From NCBI GenBank assembly GCA_005880055.1, contig VBJS01000112.1, positions 1-5,352 on the forward strand: a DNA stretch of 5,352 nucleotides. Direction: 5' to 3'. The position numbers and the translations under genes were made by a program. The stretch comes from Chloroflexota bacterium. Its GTDB lineage: Bacteria; Chloroflexota; Dehalococcoidia; SM23-28-2; RBG-16-64-32. The notes beneath the pieces were generated by a model, which was not told the DNA's origin, did not search any database, and was given only the letters and a program-made list of their open reading frames with translations. Shown piece by piece: positions 1 to 5,352 of this stretch (position 1 is the stretch's first letter; every line of letters begins with the position of its first letter).

Positions 1-3
1 ACA

Positions 4-11
4 GAGGGGAG
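4..11 (+). promoter_or_regulatory. Ribosome binding site of the CpaF/TadA gene
   Basis: A purine-rich GAGGGGAG stretch lies 8 bases before the GTG codon at 20. This is good Shine-Dalgarno-like spacing and supports GTG at 20 as the real start. Too little upstream sequence is present to look for a promoter or a preceding gene. Confidence 0.6.
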
Positions 12-19
12 TTAAAGAA

Positions 20-1393
20 GTGACGCTCTGGAAGAACGATGGCAATGCGGCGGTTAACGGCGACAACTGGATTTTCAACCTGCCGACAACCGCAACCGAA
101 ACCGACGAGTACGCCCCGCTCTCTCCTGAAGACGAGCAGCTCGTCACCAGGGTCCACCAGCGGCTGATCCAGGAGGTGGACTTGAAGGCGGTAGAAAAGC
201 TGGGCGCCCAGCGCGGCCGGGAAGCCGTGGAAGCAGCCACCCGCTCGCTGGTTGTCGAAAGCGCCCCGGCGCTCTATGGGGAGCGCAAGGAGCTCATAAT
301 CAAGCGCGTGGTGGACGACGCCGTCGGCCTCGGCCCGCTGGAGCCGCTCGTGCACGACCCGTCCATATCAGAAGTAATGGTGAACTCGCCGGACGAGGTC
401 TACTTTGAGCGCGACGGCATAATCTACCTGTCGGCGCTCCGTTTCCGGGACAAGGACCACATCCTGCTGGTTGTGGACCGCATCATCGCGCCGCTGGGCC
501 GGCGCGTCGACGAGGCCTCGCCCTACGTAGACGCCCGCCTGCAGGATGGTTCGCGTGTCAACATCATCATTCCGCCGCTGGTACCCCGCTCTCCGGTCGT
601 TACCATACGAAAGTTCCGCCCGGACAAGTACAACATGCAGGACCTGGTGGCTAACAACACGTTTTCACAGCAGCTGGCAGATTTCCTCCGCGCTTGCGTG
701 CAGCTGCGCTTGAACATTGTGGTGTCCGGAGGAGCGGGTACCGGTAAGACAACCGTTCTCAACGCCCTCTCCCAGTACATTCCGGAGCGTGAGCGGATCA
801 TCACCATCGAGGACCCCATCGAGCTCAAGCTCCAGCAGCGCCACGTCATCTCCGCAGAGGCGCGGCCGGCAAACATCGAGGGGCGAAACGAAGTGACGCA
901 GCGTGACCTGCTGCGAAACGCGCTCCGTATGCGCCCGGACCGGATCATCGTGGGCGAGGTGCGCGGGCCCGAAGCCTTCGACATGATGCAGGCGATGAAC
1001 ACCGGCCACGAAGGCTCGCTCACCACGGTTCACGCCAACTCCCCGCGCGACGCCATCGCCCGCATTGAGAACATGGTCCTGATGTCCGGGTTTGACCTGC
1101 CCTCTCGCGCCATTCGCGAGCAGATGGCTTCCGCCTTCCACGTAATCATCCAGCTTTCCCGCTTCGCAGATGGTTCGCGCCGCATCGTTGCGGTGAATGA
1201 GGTGGTGGGGATGGAAGAGTTGACAGTGACGATGCAGGAGCTGTTCAAGTTCCACACGACAAGCATTGAAGCCGATGGGCGCATCACCGGTTCGCTCGAA
1301 CCGACAGGCATAATGCCCACATTCGCTGAAAGGTTCAGCCAGGCCGGCATTGCCCTGGAAACCATCATCCCAACCATGGGTCGGTGGTCATAA
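20..1393 (+). CDS. cpaF: CpaF/TadA-family pilus assembly ATPase
   Basis: This is the cytoplasmic hexameric ATPase that powers Tad/Flp pilus assembly at the inner membrane. The 457-residue length is normal for the family. Residues about 30-110 form the helical N-terminal part and about 115-210 the N-terminal domain preceding the motor. The RecA-like core carries a Walker A motif GGAGTGKT at 237-244 (Lys243), an Asp box ITIEDPIE at 262-268, a Walker B region RIIVGEVRG at 308-316 (Glu313), and a His box with GHEGS...TTVHANS at 329-341 (His330, His338). All catalytic motifs are intact, so it should be active. The start is GTG, backed by GAGGGGAG 8 bases upstream. The TAA stop overlaps the ATG of the next gene (TAATG), and tadB- and tadC-like genes follow. 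That identifies this as a Tad system ATPase rather than a type IV secretion VirB11 or a type II GspE. No signal peptide or membrane segment is seen. It could equally be labelled tadA. Confidence 0.95.
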   Translation: MTLWKNDGNAAVNGDNWIFNLPTTATETDEYAPLSPEDEQLVTRVHQRLIQEVDLKAVEKLGAQRGREAVEAATRSLVVESAPALYGERKELIIKRVVDDAVGLGPLEPLVHDPSISEVMVNSPDEVYFERDGIIYLSALRFRDKDHILLVVDRIIAPLGRRVDEASPYVDARLQDGSRVNIIIPPLVPRSPVVTIRKFRPDKYNMQDLVANNTFSQQLADFLRACVQLRLNIVVSGGAGTGKTTVLNALSQYIPERERIITIEDPIELKLQQRHVISAEARPANIEGRNEVTQRDLLRNALRMRPDRIIVGEVRGPEAFDMMQAMNTGHEGSLTTVHANSPRDAIARIENMVLMSGFDLPSRAIREQMASAFHVIIQLSRFADGSRRIVAVNEVVGMEELTVTMQELFKFHTTSIEADGRITGSLEPTGIMPTFAERFSQAGIALETIIPTMGRWS

Positions 1394-1395
1394 TG
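1391..1395 (+). promoter_or_regulatory. TAATG stop/start coupling junction
   Basis: The ATPase TAA stop (1391-1393) shares its last A with the ATG (1393-1395) of the TadB gene. A weak GGTGG lies 5 bases upstream. This arrangement favours translational coupling, so ATPase and platform protein are probably made at linked levels. It also argues against the in-frame GTG at 1384, which has no ribosome binding site in front of it. Confidence 0.6.
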
Positions 1396-2367
1396 GGCGT
1401 TGAGCTGGCCGCTGCCGCCGCCGTCTTTATCTTTGTCTCGGCGCTTTTCCTGCTACTCCTCGCGCGCCCAAGTACGGCACGGGCGGTTGAGCGCCGCCTG
1501 GGCATGATGAACCGGGCTGCCCCTGTTCAGGCGGCGATTGAAGGCAGCGGCTTCCTGCGCAGCGGGGCGTCCAGCCTCCCGGCGTTCAGCAGGATGCTCG
1601 CTAAAAGCAGCTGGGCGGATAAGGCAACGCTCGACCTGCAAAGGGCCGGCCTGGCGCTGAAAGTGAGCGAGTACTTCCTGCTGCGAGGCTTGTTGGCGGT
1701 CCTCGTCGGTTTCCTCGTCCTGCTGCTCACCCACGGCTCGGGGATCGGCTTCTTCCTCACAATCGGCGCCGCCGTCGTCGGATTCATGATTCCAAGCTGG
1801 TACGTGGCACACCTGCGCAGCCGCCGCATCAATACGATCAACGGCCAGCTGGTGGAGACTCTGCAGTTGATATCTAACTCGCTCCGGTCTGGATTCGCTT
1901 TCACACAAGCCGTGGAGATGGCGGCAAAACAGCTCCAACCACCCATCCAGGACGAGTTGACCCGCTTCATCCAGGAGAACGCTCTCGGCGCCAAAACCGA
2001 CGAGGCCCTGGAGGCGATGGCCGATCGCACCGGCAGCTATGACGTGGAGATGATGGTTACGACGATCGTCGTGCAGCGGACTACGGGCGGTAACCTCTCT
2101 GAGATCCTCGATATCGTGGCCGAGACGATCAGAGAGCGCGAGCGCCTGCAGGGGGAGATCAAGGCGCTCACCGCCTCCCAGCGTTTGACAGGCCTGGTCC
2201 TCTCTGTCTATCCCCTGGGACTTGGATTACTGTTCGTCATCGTTGCGCCCTCGCTCATGAAGGTGCTCTGGCAAGATCCGGCCGGCCGCATTCTTCTCGT
2301 CACAGCGCTGATATTGCAGGGTCTCGGAATCCTCGCGATTAACCGTATCCTGCGCCTGGACGTGTAA
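1393..2367 (+). CDS. tadB: TadB-like T2SSF-domain pilus platform protein
   Basis: This inner-membrane platform protein of the Tad pilus machine is 324 residues from ATG 1393. It should pair with TadC and couple the ATPase to pilin extraction. Hydrophobic segments are at about 3-22, 96-113, 118-138, 269-286 and 300-318. Between the second and third pairs lies a cytoplasmic helical T2SSF domain at about 145-265. That domain carries the family pattern LVETLQLISNSLRSG (residues 153-167) and the TGGNLSEILD element (231-240). Length and topology fit TadB, which is the longer of the pair and has an N-terminal membrane helix followed by a soluble stretch. An in-frame GTG at 1384 would add three residues but lacks a ribosome binding site, so the coupled ATG is preferred. 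The next gene begins 8 bases after the stop. TadB and TadC are paralogues, so the assignment rests on gene order as well as sequence. Confidence 0.9.
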   Translation: MGVELAAAAAVFIFVSALFLLLLARPSTARAVERRLGMMNRAAPVQAAIEGSGFLRSGASSLPAFSRMLAKSSWADKATLDLQRAGLALKVSEYFLLRGLLAVLVGFLVLLLTHGSGIGFFLTIGAAVVGFMIPSWYVAHLRSRRINTINGQLVETLQLISNSLRSGFAFTQAVEMAAKQLQPPIQDELTRFIQENALGAKTDEALEAMADRTGSYDVEMMVTTIVVQRTTGGNLSEILDIVAETIRERERLQGEIKALTASQRLTGLVLSVYPLGLGLLFVIVAPSLMKVLWQDPAGRILLVTALILQGLGILAINRILRLDV

Positions 2368-2368
2368 T

Positions 2369-2372
2369 GGAG
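2369..2372 (+). promoter_or_regulatory. Ribosome binding site deciding between two TadC starts
   Basis: GGAG lies directly after the tadB stop. It is only 3 bases from ATG 2376 but 6 bases from ATG 2379. Spacing therefore slightly favours the second of the two tandem ATG codons, which would give a protein one residue shorter. Confidence 0.5.
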
Positions 2373-2375
2373 TGA

Positions 2376-3275
2376 ATGATGATTCCCTTTTTCGGCGCTC
2401 TCGCAGTTTTCGTCTTCGTTAGCGCAGCTATTCTGCTGGTTGCCCGCATGCGGGGCAGTCCCGTAGAGGCGCGCTTGACCCGCCTCTCTAACCCAGGACG
2501 GACGATGGACATTGACTCCCCATTCAGTGATCGTGTCGTCATTCCCGTCCTCGGCAGTTTCGCGCAGATATTCATCGGCATCCTCCCGCACTCGTTCGTC
2601 GCCCGAACGCACCGCCAGTTGCGAGCGGCTGGAAGCCCGCTGTCCACCCAGTCCTTCTTTGCAGTGGTTCTTCTCACCGGGGTCCTTGTCCCCGGCGGGT
2701 TGTTCCTCTTGATGCTCAGCGCCGGCTTCGGCGGCATCCTGTCGTTTTTCCTGGCCGGTTTCATAGGGCTGTTCGGATTCCTGGGCCCCATCTACTGGCT
2801 GCGAGCGGTTGTGAACCGGCGCAAGACCGCCATATGGCGGCGTCTGCCGGACGCCTTCGACCTGATTACGGTCTCGGTCGAAGCCGGTCTTGGTCTGGAC
2901 TCGGCGCTCAGACAGGTTGCGGAAAAGCTTCGTGGCCCGTTGGCCGAGGAGATTGGGCAGATGCTGCGAGAGGTGGGCCTGGGCAGGCCTCGCCGCGAAG
3001 CGCTGGATGACATGGCTCAGCGCGTGGACGTGAAGGAGTTGGAGACGTTTGTCAACGCTATCATCCAGGCGGAGCAACTGGGCACCAGCCTGGGCCGAGT
3101 GCTGCGCGCGCAAGCCATGACCCTCCGCGTCAAGCGCCGTCAGCGCGCCCAGGAGATAGCCCGCCGTGCACCGGTGAAGATGGTCTTCCCGCTGGTGCTC
3201 CTCATTATGCCCACGTTCTTCATTATCACTTTGGGGCCCGTTGTCATTCGGCTGATCGAGTATTTGAACGACTGA
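2376..3275 (+). CDS. tadC: TadC-like T2SSF-domain pilus platform protein
   Basis: This is the second inner-membrane platform protein of the Tad machine, 299 residues from the first of two tandem ATGs; ATG 2379 is at least as likely from ribosome binding site spacing. Hydrophobic segments are at about 4-24, 94-114, 119-140 and 270-291. The cytoplasmic T2SSF domain spans about 157-265. It includes LPDAFDLITVSVEAGLGLDSAL-type sequence at 157-178 and an EQLGTSL element at 233-239, the counterpart of the GGNLSEIL element in TadB. The C-terminal helix with its internal Pro279 (LLIMPTFFIITLGP) is typical of TadC proteins. It sits 8 bases after tadB and 16 bases before the J-like/FHA gene on the same strand. 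It is probably co-transcribed with both. No sign of truncation is seen. Confidence 0.9.
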   Translation: MMIPFFGALAVFVFVSAAILLVARMRGSPVEARLTRLSNPGRTMDIDSPFSDRVVIPVLGSFAQIFIGILPHSFVARTHRQLRAAGSPLSTQSFFAVVLLTGVLVPGGLFLLMLSAGFGGILSFFLAGFIGLFGFLGPIYWLRAVVNRRKTAIWRRLPDAFDLITVSVEAGLGLDSALRQVAEKLRGPLAEEIGQMLREVGLGRPRREALDDMAQRVDVKELETFVNAIIQAEQLGTSLGRVLRAQAMTLRVKRRQRAQEIARRAPVKMVFPLVLLIMPTFFIITLGPVVIRLIEYLND

Positions 3276-3291
3276 CCGGGTACCAGAGCCC

Positions 3292-4671
3292 ATGCAGAAG
3301 CAGACGCCCGCGCCGACGCTTTATCAGGTACTGCAGGTTCATCCCGCTGCACCGCCTGACCTCATAACCGCTGCTTACTGGCGGTTAACGGCGGAGGTAC
3401 AGGCCCGGCGAGCCGCAGGACCGCAGGCCGAATCCACGCTTTACCACCTGACGCGCGCTTACCAGACGCTGATTAACCCCGGCGTTCGTGAAGCCTATGA
3501 CGCGGAGATCGGACTGCGACGCCCGCCGCCGATTCCGCAAGTTTCGCGCCGGCGCAGACAGGGTCTCTTCGCCAGCAAGCCCTCCGCGCTGACGCAGGAC
3601 GCGAACGAGGATTACTACGCCATCCTGCGTGTGACGCCCGACGCCTGGCTTCCAGTGGTTCGCGAGGCCTACGAGACAATGCGCAATCACTACCTGAGGC
3701 TGGTCCAATCGCAGAAGGCGCCGGTTCGTTTGGTAACGTCGCTTGAAGATGCATATTACGTGATATCTGATCCCGCCCGGCGGAGCGAATATGACGCCCA
3801 GCGTCTCAGCGGCGGGTCCCACACTAGCGTTGCAATCGCACACCCGGTCCAGGAACCCGCTCCGGCGGAACTGGAACCGATGCCGGTCGGTGACTTGAAG
3901 CCGCAGCCGGCGCCCAACGAGGGACGCAAGAACGGGCGGCGGGGCAAACAGCCCAAAGAGGAACGGAGGCCGCCCGCTCCCAAGGCCGAAAGCAAAAGGA
4001 ACGTGAAGCGCAAGGAGCCATCCACCAATGGTGACCGACGCCAGCCTTTGACGGCCGCTTCGGCGGTAATGACAGCCTCCGCCGGGGCCGTCGCCGGCGC
4101 GGCCGTCCGCGTCAGGCCGCGACTGACCCATACAGTCAAGCTCCTTGCCGGGTCGTCCGCCGAGGCCTTATCCGTTATGCGGGAACAAATCAGCAGCCTT
4201 TCGAAGCGAGAAGCGGAACGAATGCAGAGCGTAGTCACTCAGCGGGCGCAGGCGCATCTGAGCGCCGGGTCCCGGCGAAGGGCCAGGGCCGCCGAAGCCG
4301 AAGAGGAATTCCTGCGGCGCCTTTCCGAGACGGTCCATGAAAAAGATGCGCCGCCTCCGCGCGCGAGTCATCGGCCTCTGGCGCGCCTAACTTTGCTTGA
4401 AGGCCCGGGGCGCGGGGCCACCTTCGACTTGCGCCGTTTTCCGGTTACGCTGGGCAGTGACAGAGGAGCCGACATCGTTCTCCCGGGCCTCGATTCCCAG
4501 CGGGCCAGGCTTGACTACCGCAGCCGCCGGTTCATTGTCTATAACGCCGCTCAGGTGAACGGCTCACAACCAGCACAGCGCGACTGGCCCTGCGCTGTCG
4601 TAGACAGTGGGGACGACTTGATACTGGGCCCCTATAAGCTGCGGTTGACCACTGTCATGCTTGAGCAGTAA
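3292..4671 (+). CDS. Tandem degenerate J-domain and FHA-domain fusion protein
   Basis: This is a 459-residue soluble protein of unknown function, encoded last in the tad operon. Two J-like modules are visible, each with the helix II and closing signatures of DnaJ domains. Residues 10-70 have LYQVLQV, AAYWRL, then AYQTLINPGVREAYD. Residues 107-168 have DYYAILRV, EAYETM, then AYYVISDPARRSEYD. Neither has the HPD tripeptide; the aligned positions read roughly QAR and LRL, so stimulation of Hsp70 ATPase is unlikely. Residues about 195-250 are a Lys/Arg/Pro/Glu-rich, probably disordered linker. Residues about 255-275 are Ala-rich and about 288-350 are charged and probably a coiled coil. Residues 364-456 look like a FHA domain (VTLGS at 385-389, DIVLPG at 394-399, VNG at 422-424, then DDLILG). 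The usual Arg after Gly388 is Ser389, the SxxH histidine is missing and the STNGT loop is reduced. The ATG at 3292 has no strong ribosome binding site. FHA proteins regulate other secretion systems, so a scaffold or regulator of the Tad motor is my inference. Confidence 0.8.
   Translation: MQKQTPAPTLYQVLQVHPAAPPDLITAAYWRLTAEVQARRAAGPQAESTLYHLTRAYQTLINPGVREAYDAEIGLRRPPPIPQVSRRRRQGLFASKPSALTQDANEDYYAILRVTPDAWLPVVREAYETMRNHYLRLVQSQKAPVRLVTSLEDAYYVISDPARRSEYDAQRLSGGSHTSVAIAHPVQEPAPAELEPMPVGDLKPQPAPNEGRKNGRRGKQPKEERRPPAPKAESKRNVKRKEPSTNGDRRQPLTAASAVMTASAGAVAGAAVRVRPRLTHTVKLLAGSSAEALSVMREQISSLSKREAERMQSVVTQRAQAHLSAGSRRRARAAEAEEEFLRRLSETVHEKDAPPPRASHRPLARLTLLEGPGRGATFDLRRFPVTLGSDRGADIVLPGLDSQRARLDYRSRRFIVYNAAQVNGSQPAQRDWPCAVVDSGDDLILGPYKLRLTTVMLEQ
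4655..4671. other. 17-base convergent 3' overlap of two genes
   Basis: The last codons and TAA stop (4669-4671) of the plus-strand J-like/FHA gene overlap the last codons and TGA stop (4655-4657 on the plus strand) of the minus-strand DUF192 gene. Both reading frames keep their family-typical ends, so the overlap looks real. There is no intergenic terminator, and read-through transcripts from either side would be antisense to the other gene. Confidence 0.75.
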
Positions 4672-5011
4672 ACCTGAGCTGATCGCCCGGCTCCAACCCC
4701 AATCGCCCGGCTGTGCCCGCCGGTAGCTCTAGCGCCTTCTTCTCGCCGCCTCCCAGTGCTGTCTGATAGGGCTTCATGGCGCGGACGATCTTGACCGCCC
4801 TGTCGTCGCGGTCGAGGAAGACCACGTCGATCGGAAAACGCATGAACACCGTATGAACCGATGAGCACGGCGCGAGGAGAAGCCCGCCGTCCTCCGCTAG
4901 TTCGCGTCTCCCCATCAGGCCCAGGAACCGCGACCAGATTCCGTCCGCTACGCGGACGTTCTCCGCAACCGGAGTTTTCTTCGTTTCGTTGAACGCTCGG
5001 ACCGTCTTCAC
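4655..5011 (-). CDS. DUF192 family protein
   Basis: This 118-residue protein matches the usual length and order of motifs of the DUF192 family (PF02643), whose biochemical function is not established. Visible signatures are WSRFLGLMGR at 26-35, GLLLAPCSSVHTVFMRFPID at 43-62 (Cys49, His53, Met57, Asp62), VVFLDRD at 63-69, and ALELPAGT at 93-100 followed by LEPGDQL near the end. The protein starts directly with the domain and has no signal peptide or membrane helix, so it is predicted to be cytoplasmic; many DUF192 proteins in other bacteria are exported. The start is GTG at 5011-5009, preceded by GGAGG 4 bases upstream and immediately after the TAA of the neighbouring gene. The two are therefore probably translated together. 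Its 3' end runs 17 bases into the convergent J-like/FHA gene. Any link to the pilus operon is by proximity only. Confidence 0.9.
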   Translation of the reverse strand: MKTVRAFNETKKTPVAENVRVADGIWSRFLGLMGRRELAEDGGLLLAPCSSVHTVFMRFPIDVVFLDRDDRAVKIVRAMKPYQTALGGGEKKALELPAGTAGRLGLEPGDQLRFTAQA

Positions 5012-5352
5012 TTAACCTCCGAAGTTGTATGACGGCGGGGTGGCGAAGGGCGGGCCGTACTGCACAACGATTGATATCTTGTCTTGCAGCTTGATCTGAG
5101 ACGGGTCCCCGCTCACCTCCACCCCGTTTACGGTGACCTTGATCTGATGGCCAGCATCAACCGTCTTATTCAATAACTGCGTGGCGCTCAATTGTTGGCC
5201 CCAGATCGCGAAGAACTGTCCGAGGGTGAAATCGCGCTGCTGCGGGGCTTCCACGTGAACGATCCCGCTGGCATCGTGAGTGTGCAGCCAGAAGTAGCAG
5301 CGCTCTTGCACGTTAATCCCAATGTTAGCCGGCACTTGCACCTGCTGACCCT
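5012..5352 (-). CDS. Conserved HTHD-motif protein, 5' end cut by window
   Basis: This is the C-terminal part of a protein of unknown function that enters from the right edge. The frame stays open from 5352, reading GQQVQVPANIGI at the edge. The GTG at 5341 is therefore probably an internal valine, not the start, and it has no clear ribosome binding site. Recognisable blocks are VPANIGI, then CYFWLHTHDASGIVHVE (HTHD at plus-strand 5284-5273), FTLGQFFAIWG, an NG-containing beta segment (VTVNGVEVSG), and a closing IKLQDKISIVVQYG. The tail is Pro/aromatic-rich. I recall this block pattern from conserved hypothetical proteins of Chloroflexota and Actinobacteria, where full-length members often have an N-terminal membrane anchor and a further His-rich segment. 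The clustered histidines and one Cys suggest metal binding, which is inference. Its TAA stop abuts the DUF192 start, indicating a two-gene unit. Confidence 0.75.
   Translation of the reverse strand, partial: GQQVQVPANIGINVQERCYFWLHTHDASGIVHVEAPQQRDFTLGQFFAIWGQQLSATQLLNKTVDAGHQIKVTVNGVEVSGDPSQIKLQDKISIVVQYGPPFATPPSYNFGG
5016..5020 (-). promoter_or_regulatory. Ribosome binding site of the DUF192 gene
   Basis: On the minus strand GGAGG lies 4 bases before the GTG start of the DUF192 gene. It is embedded in the final Gly-Gly codons of the upstream HTHD-motif gene. It supports the GTG as the true start and suggests coupled translation of the two genes. Confidence 0.7.

Noticed and set aside
665..1255. 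196-codon antisense frame within the ATPase gene
   Set aside because: It sits exactly opposite the conserved Walker and His box region, and its composition mirrors that coding strand.
1384..1392. GTG 1384 as start of the TadB gene
   Set aside because: No ribosome binding site in front, and the ATG three codons later forms a TAATG coupling junction, which is the more likely start.
2208..3293. 361-codon open frame antisense to tadC and the end of tadB
   Set aside because: The translation is rich in Arg, Gln, Glu and His with no domain pattern, and it lies opposite two clear T2SSF genes. It is a shadow of GC-rich coding sequence.
3385..4131. 248-codon antisense frame within the J-like/FHA gene
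   Set aside because: Low-complexity composition, no recognisable family, and the opposite strand carries convincing domains. Shadow frame.
4675..4692. Possible small hairpin GAGC...GCTC after the FHA gene stop as a terminator
   Set aside because: A four-base stem with a long loop and no following T run, lying within the DUF192 coding region. Not a credible intrinsic terminator.
4682..4712. Direct repeat ATCGCCCGGCT at 4682-4692 and 4702-4712
   Set aside because: It lies inside the conserved C-terminal coding part of the DUF192 gene (Gly-Arg-Leu / Pro-Gly-Asp codons), only two copies exist, and the spacing is not a multiple of three. Chance in GC-rich coding sequence.
5339..5341. GTG as start of the HTHD-motif gene
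   Set aside because: The frame is open to the window edge, no clear ribosome binding site precedes it, and the family normally continues upstream of the VPANIGI block.

Overview
This 5.35 kb window is a gene-dense, GC-rich stretch of a bacterial chromosome. The largest gap between genes is the 16 bases before the fourth gene, and nothing longer than about 20 bases is non-coding. A Tad/Flp-type pilus assembly core sits on the plus strand. The gene order, the J-like/FHA companion gene, and the style of the DUF192 and HTHD-motif proteins resemble what I recall from Chloroflexota (Dehalococcoidia-like) or Actinobacteria-like genomes. That taxonomic guess is inference from style, not from a marker gene.

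Plus strand, 20-4671: four tightly packed co-directional genes that are probably one operon. They encode a CpaF/TadA-family secretion ATPase, TadB and TadC (two T2SSF-domain inner-membrane platform proteins), and a 459-residue protein. That protein has two J-domain-like modules, both lacking the HPD tripeptide, then a basic linker, a predicted coiled coil and a C-terminal degenerate FHA domain. The first three should form the cytoplasmic motor and membrane platform that assembles Flp-type pilin fibres. The fourth has no described role that I can name, but its position suggests an accessory or scaffold for the motor/platform. Junctions are TAATG (cpaF/tadB), 8 bases (tadB/tadC) and 16 bases (tadC/fourth gene). 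Pilin, prepilin peptidase, TadZ and TadE/F-type genes are not in the window; some may lie upstream.

Minus strand, 5352-4655: two convergent genes. The upstream one enters from the right edge and is cut by it. It is a conserved protein of unknown function with an HTHD motif. Its TAA stop directly abuts the GTG start of a DUF192 protein, whose ribosome binding site lies in the last codons of the first gene. The DUF192 gene ends inside the 3' end of the FHA gene, a 17-base tail-to-tail overlap that leaves no room for a separate terminator.

The most interesting item is the J-J-FHA fusion in the tad operon, in which the hallmark residues of every recognisable domain have been lost. I found no RNA gene, CRISPR array, insertion sequence or long repeat.
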